Of a DNA stretch of 10,839 bases, positions 6,325 to 10,839 are shown piece by piece. The notes beneath the pieces were generated by a model. The model was not told the DNA's origin, searched no databases, and worked only from the letters and a program-made list of their open reading frames with translations. Within the stretch, counting starts at the first letter, position 1. Each line of letters starts with the position of its first letter. Origin of the DNA: Syntrophaceae bacterium. GTDB lineage: Bacteria; Desulfobacterota; Syntrophia; Syntrophales; Fen-1087. The stretch spans positions 9,456 through 20,294 of the forward strand of contig PMNM01000167.1 of the NCBI GenBank assembly GCA_003161855.1. Reading direction: 5' to 3'. The translations under genes were made by a program, and so were the position numbers.

Positions 6325-7668
6325 TTATTGCCCGGTCAATTCCCGGGCGACTTCCTGGATCGCTGCATCCAGGACGGCCACCATCTCGTCAATCTGGGTT
6401 TCCGTGATGATAAAAGGGGGCGCCAGCAGACTGTGGTCACCCCGGATGCCGTCGGCTCCGCCTCCGCCCGGGTAGGTGATGAGACCCTTTTCAAATGCCT
6501 GGTTGCCGATCCGGGTGTTCACCTTGAGCTTGGCGTCGAAGGGTTCTTTCGTGTCCGGATCCTTTACGAATTCCACGCCGGCGAAAAGTCCAAGCCCCCG
6601 GACATCCCCGACGATGGAATGCCTGGACAACGTCTTCAGCTTTTCCAGGAGATATCGGCCCATCCGGGCGGAACGATTGATCAGATCATGGGTCTTCATG
6701 TAGTCCAGCACCGCCAGGGCGGTGGCGCAGGACAGGGGATTCTGACTATAGGTGTGGCCGTGCACGAAGGCGCCGTTGCCCTGTTTGATCGTGTCATGGA
6801 TATGATCATTCGTCACGACACAGAAGACCGGGGTGTAGCCCGAGGCCATGCCCTTGGCGCAGACGATCATGTCCGGGACCACCTGCCAGTGGTCAACGGC
6901 GAAGTTCTTTCCCGTCCGGCCGATTCCCGTCATGACCTCGTCGACGATCAGCAGGACGTCATAACGGTCGCAGATTTCCCGGATCTTCTGAAAATAGCCG
7001 TCCTTCGGCACCAGCGCGCCTGCCGTGGCACCCACCACCGGTTCGGCGATGAAGGCCGACACGGCGTCCGGCCCCTCGTAGAGGATCGTTTTTTCCAGAT
7101 CGTCAGCGCATTCGATGCTGCAGGTTTCCGGCTTCAGATTGAAGGGACAGCGGTAACAGTAGCAGGGGACGATATGGGGAGTATGCTGGATCAGCGGCTG
7201 GTAATACTTCCGACGGCCCGTGTGGCCGCCCAGGGCCAGCGCCCCGAGGGTGTTGCCGTGATAGCTCGTCCACCGGGAGATGACTTTGTATTTGGATGGC
7301 TGGCCGCGGTCTACCTGATACTGGCGGGCCATCTTGACAGCGGTTTCCACCGCTTCGGAGCCGCCGGATAGAAAATAAACCCGGGTGAGCGTTGGGGGCG
7401 AGAGGGAAACGATCCTTTCTGCCAGTTCCACGGCTGCTTCACTGGTGAAATGGGTGCCGTGAGTAAAGGCGATTTCCGACGCCTGTTTGAGGATGGCTTC
7501 ACGAATCTCCGGAATGCCGTGGCCAATGGATACCACCACGGCGCCGCCGGAACCGTCGATGTAGCGTTTGCCGGACTTGTCGTAAATATAGACCCCTTCA
7601 CCCCGTTCGACCGTAGGGTAGAACTTGGCAGGATTCCGGTAAAAAATGTGGTCGTCGTTGACCTTCAT
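6325..7668 (-). CDS. Class III PLP-dependent aminotransferase
   Basis: This 447-residue fold-type I PLP enzyme belongs to the omega-/4-aminobutyrate-type aminotransferases, which move an amino group, often terminal, to a keto acid. Visible features are the N-terminal YIDGSGGAVVVSIGH strand, the PLP phosphate-loop region FLSGGSEAVETAVKMAR, WTSYHGNTLGALA, the PLP-ring Asp D243 in LLIVDEVMTGIGRTG, and the Schiff-base Lys K272 in VCAKGMASGY. Five cysteines cluster at 169, 171, 174, 183 and 187 (CYCYRCPF then CSIEC), an insert I associate with one branch of this family; it could bind metal but that is unproven. The ATG is 6 bp past the ferritin-like stop with no clear Shine-Dalgarno, so translation is probably coupled. 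The BKACE gene downstream suggests a role in amino-acid or amino-acid-like substrate catabolism; the true substrate cannot be read from the sequence. Confidence 0.92.
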   Translation of the reverse strand: MKVNDDHIFYRNPAKFYPTVERGEGVYIYDKSGKRYIDGSGGAVVVSIGHGIPEIREAILKQASEIAFTHGTHFTSEAAVELAERIVSLSPPTLTRVYFLSGGSEAVETAVKMARQYQVDRGQPSKYKVISRWTSYHGNTLGALALGGHTGRRKYYQPLIQHTPHIVPCYCYRCPFNLKPETCSIECADDLEKTILYEGPDAVSAFIAEPVVGATAGALVPKDGYFQKIREICDRYDVLLIVDEVMTGIGRTGKNFAVDHWQVVPDMIVCAKGMASGYTPVFCVVTNDHIHDTIKQGNGAFVHGHTYSQNPLSCATALAVLDYMKTHDLINRSARMGRYLLEKLKTLSRHSIVGDVRGLGLFAGVEFVKDPDTKEPFDAKLKVNTRIGNQAFEKGLITYPGGGGADGIRGDHSLLAPPFIITETQIDEMVAVLDAAIQEVARELTGQ

Positions 7669-7674
7669 CGGATA

Positions 7675-8154
7675 TTAACCGGCGTATTTCTGCTTCATTG
7701 CCGACAGCATGGCCACATGCCGGCGCTCCTCGTCGATGATTTTGTCAACAGTGCCGTACTCGTTTGCGGGGACCAGTCTTTTGATTTCATGATAGTAGAG
7801 AATGGAATCCATCTCACGCCGGAGGGCGAAGTCCAGCGCCGAAGGTGTATCCTTGACCTTGGTCAGCTCCTGATCGAGGGCTTCCTTTTTGAAGATGATG
7901 GCATTGTCCACATAGTTGTGGAGATAGGCGGCATATTCTCCATCATAACTCTCCGGCGGGGCGACCTTGTCCATAGCGGCAAAGATTTTCTCAAAGGTTT
8001 TCTTGTGATGGACCTCCGCATCGGCGAGCTGCTCAAAGAGTTTTTTTGTGCTTTCATCCTTGGCGATTTGCACGGCGAACCGGTAAAAGTTGGCCCCGTT
8101 TTCTTCGATTCTGATGGCAAATTCAACAATGTCACTCGCTTCAAAAACGCTCAT
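7675..8154 (-). CDS. Ferritin-like/rubrerythrin-domain diiron protein
   Basis: This 159-residue all-helical protein has the ferritin-like carboxylate pattern: IEENGANFY (E17/E18), EVHH (E47 and H50), a second helix pair with REMDSILYYHE (E114) and DEERRHV (E143 and H146). That is the ExxH twice arrangement of a diiron centre. It lacks the C-terminal rubredoxin domain of classic rubrerythrin, so it resembles the short COG1633-type proteins linked to peroxide or oxygen protection in anaerobes. I chose the second ATG (8154) because the strong AGGAGG at 8161-8166 is 6 nt upstream of it and directly abuts the first ATG at 8160, which is too close. The start of the aminotransferase follows its stop by 6 bp, so it leads a likely operon. 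Why an iron protein accompanies the aminotransferase is unclear. Confidence 0.88.
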   Translation of the reverse strand: MSVFEASDIVEFAIRIEENGANFYRFAVQIAKDESTKKLFEQLADAEVHHKKTFEKIFAAMDKVAPPESYDGEYAAYLHNYVDNAIIFKKEALDQELTKVKDTPSALDFALRREMDSILYYHEIKRLVPANEYGTVDKIIDEERRHVAMLSAMKQKYAG

Positions 8155-8160
8155 GCTCAT

Positions 8161-8166
8161 CCTCCT
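8161..8166 (-). promoter_or_regulatory. Strong Shine-Dalgarno that selects the ferritin-like gene start
   Basis: The minus strand reads AAGGAGG immediately followed by ATGAGCATG. The first ATG has no spacing at all, the second has the normal 6 nt. This decides for the start at 8154 and against 8160. It is the strongest ribosome-binding site in the window, in keeping with high expression. Confidence 0.7.
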
Positions 8167-8263
8167 TCATCCATAATTTCATTTATCGTTTAATGCTGTT
8201 TCCTTAGCGGAATTCTCAAAACATATAAAGAAAAATAATCATCATCGGCGATCCGTCCATGGA

Positions 8264-9331
8264 TCAGAGCCACTTTTTCCGTTTAAAGAGGATCAGCATC
8301 ACCACGGCGATAGTAAGATTAACCGTCCAGAACAAAGGATAGCCCCAGCGCCATTCCAGTTCCGGGAAGTACTTGAAGTTCATCCCGTAGACGCCGGCCA
8401 GGAAGGTCATGGGCATGAAGATCGTGGCAATGATGGTGAGTACCTTCATCACCTGGTTCATCCGGTTGCTGAGGCTGGACAGGTAAATATCAATCATCCC
8501 GGAGAGCATGTCCCGGTAGGTTTCCACGGTATCCAATACATGGAGGGCATGATCATAGATGTCTTTCAGATAAATACCCGTCGATTCCTGAATCAGCGGT
8601 GACTCGCTGCGTTCGAGCGCGCTGATGGTTTCCCGGAGTGGCCAGACCGATTTTCTGAGAAAAATCATGTCTCTCTTCAGGTGCTGAATGGCCTGTAACG
8701 TTCTCCCTGCCGGGTTGCTGAGCAGCGCCTCTTCCTCCAGATCGATCTTTTCACCCAGTGTCTCCAGGATGCTGAAATAGGAGTCCAGAATGATATCGAT
8801 GATCGAATAGGCCAGGTAGTCGGCGCCTGCCTTTCGAATCCGTCCCTTGCCGGTTCTGATGCGATCCCGGATAGGGTTGAGGATATCCTCCTCTTTTTCC
8901 TGGAGGGAGATCACATAATTGGGACCCAGAATGACACTGATCTGCTCCGATGTGATATCGTTATTCTGATCGCAGATGTTACAGAACCTTTTTAAAACGA
9001 TAAAGATATAGTCGCCCAGGTCTTCCATTTTGGGGCGCTGATCCGTGTTGAGAATGTCTTCCAGAATTAAAGGATGGAGTCCGAAAACAGCCCCCAATTG
9101 CTCCAGAACCCGGGTATCGTGGATGCCGTCAATATGAATCCAGGAAACCGTCGGTTTATCTTTAACGGCGAGGAGTTCATCCATGTTTTGGATGTTTTTT
9201 TCCGCAAGATAATCCCCATTGTAATCGATCAGCGTAATCTTTGTGGTCTCGCTCAGTTTTTCCCCGATATGGACAAGGGAACCGGGCGGCAGACCCGCCT
9301 TCGTTGATCTGATTTTCAAACGCCTGGACAT
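8264..9331 (-). CDS. corA: CorA-type divalent cation (Mg2+/Co2+) channel
   Basis: CorA proteins are homopentameric inner-membrane channels for Mg2+ and Co2+ with a large cytoplasmic N-terminal funnel. The 355 residues are close to the 351 of Thermotoga CorA. The soluble domain (1-290) includes TVSWIHIDGI, LHPLILEDILNTDQRPK and DYIFIVLKRF, all typical. TM1 (about 296-313) leads into the signature YGMNF with G316-M317-N318, then the acidic periplasmic loop and TM2, ending in the basic FKRKKWL. The ATG at 9331 has no close Shine-Dalgarno (AAGGAAG lies about 20 nt away), and no other start fits the family length. It is 92 bp downstream of the diadenylate cyclase gene with its own possible promoter between. 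Co-location with a c-di-AMP synthase hints at shared ion homeostasis, but this is inference. Confidence 0.94.
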   Translation of the reverse strand: MSRRLKIRSTKAGLPPGSLVHIGEKLSETTKITLIDYNGDYLAEKNIQNMDELLAVKDKPTVSWIHIDGIHDTRVLEQLGAVFGLHPLILEDILNTDQRPKMEDLGDYIFIVLKRFCNICDQNNDITSEQISVILGPNYVISLQEKEEDILNPIRDRIRTGKGRIRKAGADYLAYSIIDIILDSYFSILETLGEKIDLEEEALLSNPAGRTLQAIQHLKRDMIFLRKSVWPLRETISALERSESPLIQESTGIYLKDIYDHALHVLDTVETYRDMLSGMIDIYLSSLSNRMNQVMKVLTIIATIFMPMTFLAGVYGMNFKYFPELEWRWGYPLFWTVNLTIAVVMLILFKRKKWL

Positions 9332-9371
9332 ATTTATAAGTTGACTTCGACTTCCTTCAGATTTTCGTCAT

Positions 9372-9400
9372 TTAATACTTTATTTACCGCGGGTTAGCAA
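9372..9400 (-). promoter_or_regulatory. Possible sigma70-type promoter for corA
   Basis: On the minus strand TTGCTA (9400-9395, 4 of 6) and TATTAA (9377-9372, 4 of 6) are exactly 17 bp apart, in the 92-bp gap before corA. The start would be near 9365. I see no terminator after the cyclase stop, so read-through is also possible. Confidence 0.35.
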
Positions 9401-9423
9401 GTAAAAGTCCTTACCGTTCCCGT

Positions 9424-10839
9424 TCAGGGTTGATTGTCCGGACGGCTCAAACTCTTGAGCTTGATGGTTACCCTGACGGTCGGCGGTTTCCCGCCTTCAA
9501 ATTGGACATCCGATGGAAAAACCAGCCTGGGTTGCAGTGAAACGGACGAGGTGACCCCTTTCAGGTTGATGGGTTCTGTTTTGATCCGCGGTCCGTTTTC
9601 ACGCAGTTTGCCGGGGATCAGGACTTTGACGGCAGGCGGTGTCACGCTGATTTTTTGTACGGACAGTCCGTCTGGCGGCCGTCCTTCCGTAATCACCTGA
9701 ACAAGCAGGGAAACAGGGATCAGCCGGTCAACGGTCATGCCGATCTGGGCAGGAGAGATCCCCACCACCGTCAGGTTGGAGGGTTTCTTCACCATTTCTT
9801 TTGCCAGGGCAACCTCATGCCATCCTTCCCGGATCTGCGACAGATCCAGCGCAATCTTTAAAGCGTCAGGATTGAGCAGCTGAAAGGCCTGCGGCGGTCC
9901 CATCAGCATGATTTTGGCTTCGGTGATTTTCGGGTCTTTAATGACCCATTCCGGTGAAACGTTCACATATTCCACGGGGACGATAAAATCCCGCCGCACC
10001 GATTCCTTCTGGTAGCCGAAGGTGATCCACAGGACACAGGCCAGAATCAGGGCGATGATTTTTTCGCGGGAATTTTCCCTTAACCAGTGGACAACCGGTC
10101 GGCCTTCCCTCTTCGGCGCCATCTGGGCGTAGAAGGATTCAAGTTCAACCCGGAGCGCTGCAGCACTGCTGACCTCGCGGATTTGCTCTTGCCGGGCGAT
10201 GCTGATCGTTCCCCTTTCCTCGGAAACAACAATGCTCAGGGCATCGCATCTTTCCGACAGGCCCAGGGCTGCCGTGTGGCGGAGACCCAGGGAGCCGAAA
10301 CGCCCGGCATTGATGGAAAGCGGCAGATGGCAGCCAAACTGAACCAGGTGGTTGCCATCGATCACCGCGGCGCCGTCATGACCGATGGAGTGGGGATCGA
10401 AGATACTTTCCAGCAGGGGCTGGCTCAGGACGCCGTCTAACCTGGTCCCGCCGTTGAGATGACGGTCCAGGGGATCTTTCCCTTTGATGACCATTAAGGC
10501 GCCGATATGATTCCGGGCCAGATTCGAGACGGTTTGGGTAATGGTTTCGGCATCCGGATGGGCAGGCTGCTCATCGAAGAACTTCTGCCGGAAGCGGCCC
10601 CACATAGCCAAACGCTCAAAAAAACGACGGAGGTCTTCCTGAAAAATGACGACCAGCACAAAAAGGAGGATGGCGAAAAAACCCTGAAGGACAATGGTGG
10701 TCAGATAGAGCTGGAAAAAACGGGCCGTAATATAGATGGCGCCCAGCAGGCCGATGCCGATAAAAACGAACCGTGATGCCCTCTCTTTAAACCAGACCAG
10801 GAGGACGGAGGCCATGATCCAGATGATCAGAATGTCAAA
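9424..10839 (-). CDS. CdaA-type diadenylate cyclase fused to a YbbR (CdaR-like) domain, 5' truncated
   Basis: CdaA makes c-di-AMP from two ATP at the membrane; CdaR/YbbR is normally a separate membrane partner encoded next door. Here one frame of 471 visible residues holds both. The frame is open to the right edge (it reads FDILIIWIMASV, the usual start of the first CdaA helix), so the true start lies outside; an internal ATG at 10815 would cut TM1. Three N-terminal helices (about 1-17, 24-45, 47-67) precede the DAC domain with D155-G156-A157 in GHDGAAV and RHT (187-189) in LRHTAALGLSERCDA, where the usual motif is RHR. SEERGTIS ends the DAC core. A fourth helix (about 260-278, KIIALILACVLWITF) leads to YbbR-type beta repeats, probably extracytoplasmic, up to the end. 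The altered RHR motif leaves catalytic activity open. Confidence 0.88.
   Translation of the reverse strand, partial: FDILIIWIMASVLLVWFKERASRFVFIGIGLLGAIYITARFFQLYLTTIVLQGFFAILLFVLVVIFQEDLRRFFERLAMWGRFRQKFFDEQPAHPDAETITQTVSNLARNHIGALMVIKGKDPLDRHLNGGTRLDGVLSQPLLESIFDPHSIGHDGAAVIDGNHLVQFGCHLPLSINAGRFGSLGLRHTAALGLSERCDALSIVVSEERGTISIARQEQIREVSSAAALRVELESFYAQMAPKREGRPVVHWLRENSREKIIALILACVLWITFGYQKESVRRDFIVPVEYVNVSPEWVIKDPKITEAKIMLMGPPQAFQLLNPDALKIALDLSQIREGWHEVALAKEMVKKPSNLTVVGISPAQIGMTVDRLIPVSLLVQVITEGRPPDGLSVQKISVTPPAVKVLIPGKLRENGPRIKTEPINLKGVTSSVSLQPRLVFPSDVQFEGGKPPTVRVTIKLKSLSRPDNQP

Noticed and set aside
6328..7371. A 347-codon open frame on the plus strand
   Set aside because: It is antisense to the conserved class III aminotransferase, has no recognisable motifs and reflects GC-rich codon bias.
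8250..8265. Possible terminator hairpin after corA (GATCC-6 nt-GGATC)
   Set aside because: The stem is only 5 bp, overlaps the stop codon, and the T run on the minus strand begins more than 10 nt away.
1..10839. CRISPR array, tRNA, rRNA, integrase or complete insertion sequence
   Set aside because: I saw no regular spaced repeats, tRNA-like cloverleaf, rRNA segment or transposase motif on either strand.

Overview
The window looks like chromosomal DNA from a Gram-negative anaerobe, most likely a deltaproteobacterium (Desulfobacterota), perhaps of the Syntrophus/Smithella type. This guess rests on moderate GC content, a NtrC-type two-component pair, a CdaA-type diadenylate cyclase, a beta-keto acid cleavage enzyme beside a class III aminotransferase, and general protein resemblance. 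No rRNA or marker gene is present, so the assignment is tentative.

Layout. Positions 1-117 (+) hold the last 38 codons of an unrecognised gene. rarA (146-1486, +) follows. A 520-base non-coding stretch (1487-2006) holds a likely minus-strand structured RNA: four consecutive hairpins, the last a G7/C7 intrinsic terminator that only works on the minus strand. It also holds a perfect 7-bp-arm palindrome and a good sigma70-type promoter for the next operon. That operon is a membrane histidine kinase (2007-3938, +) and a sigma54-activating response regulator (3935-5299, +), overlapping by ATGA.

From 5302 to the right end every gene is on the minus strand. In transcription order they are: a diadenylate cyclase fused to a YbbR domain (from beyond the right edge to 9424), a CorA-type Mg2+/Co2+ channel (9331-8264), a ferritin-like diiron protein (8154-7675), a class III PLP aminotransferase (7668-6325) and a BKACE-family enzyme (6135-5302). 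The last three may form a catabolic unit. A 140-bp foldback element with about 40-bp imperfect terminal inverted repeats (6157-6296) lies between the aminotransferase and BKACE genes. The BKACE gene ends 2 bp from the end of the convergent response-regulator gene.

The points most worth a second look are the candidate minus-strand RNA, the foldback element, the CdaA-YbbR fusion and its altered RHR motif (RHT), and the BKACE enzyme with Arg at the position where characterised Kce has Glu14.
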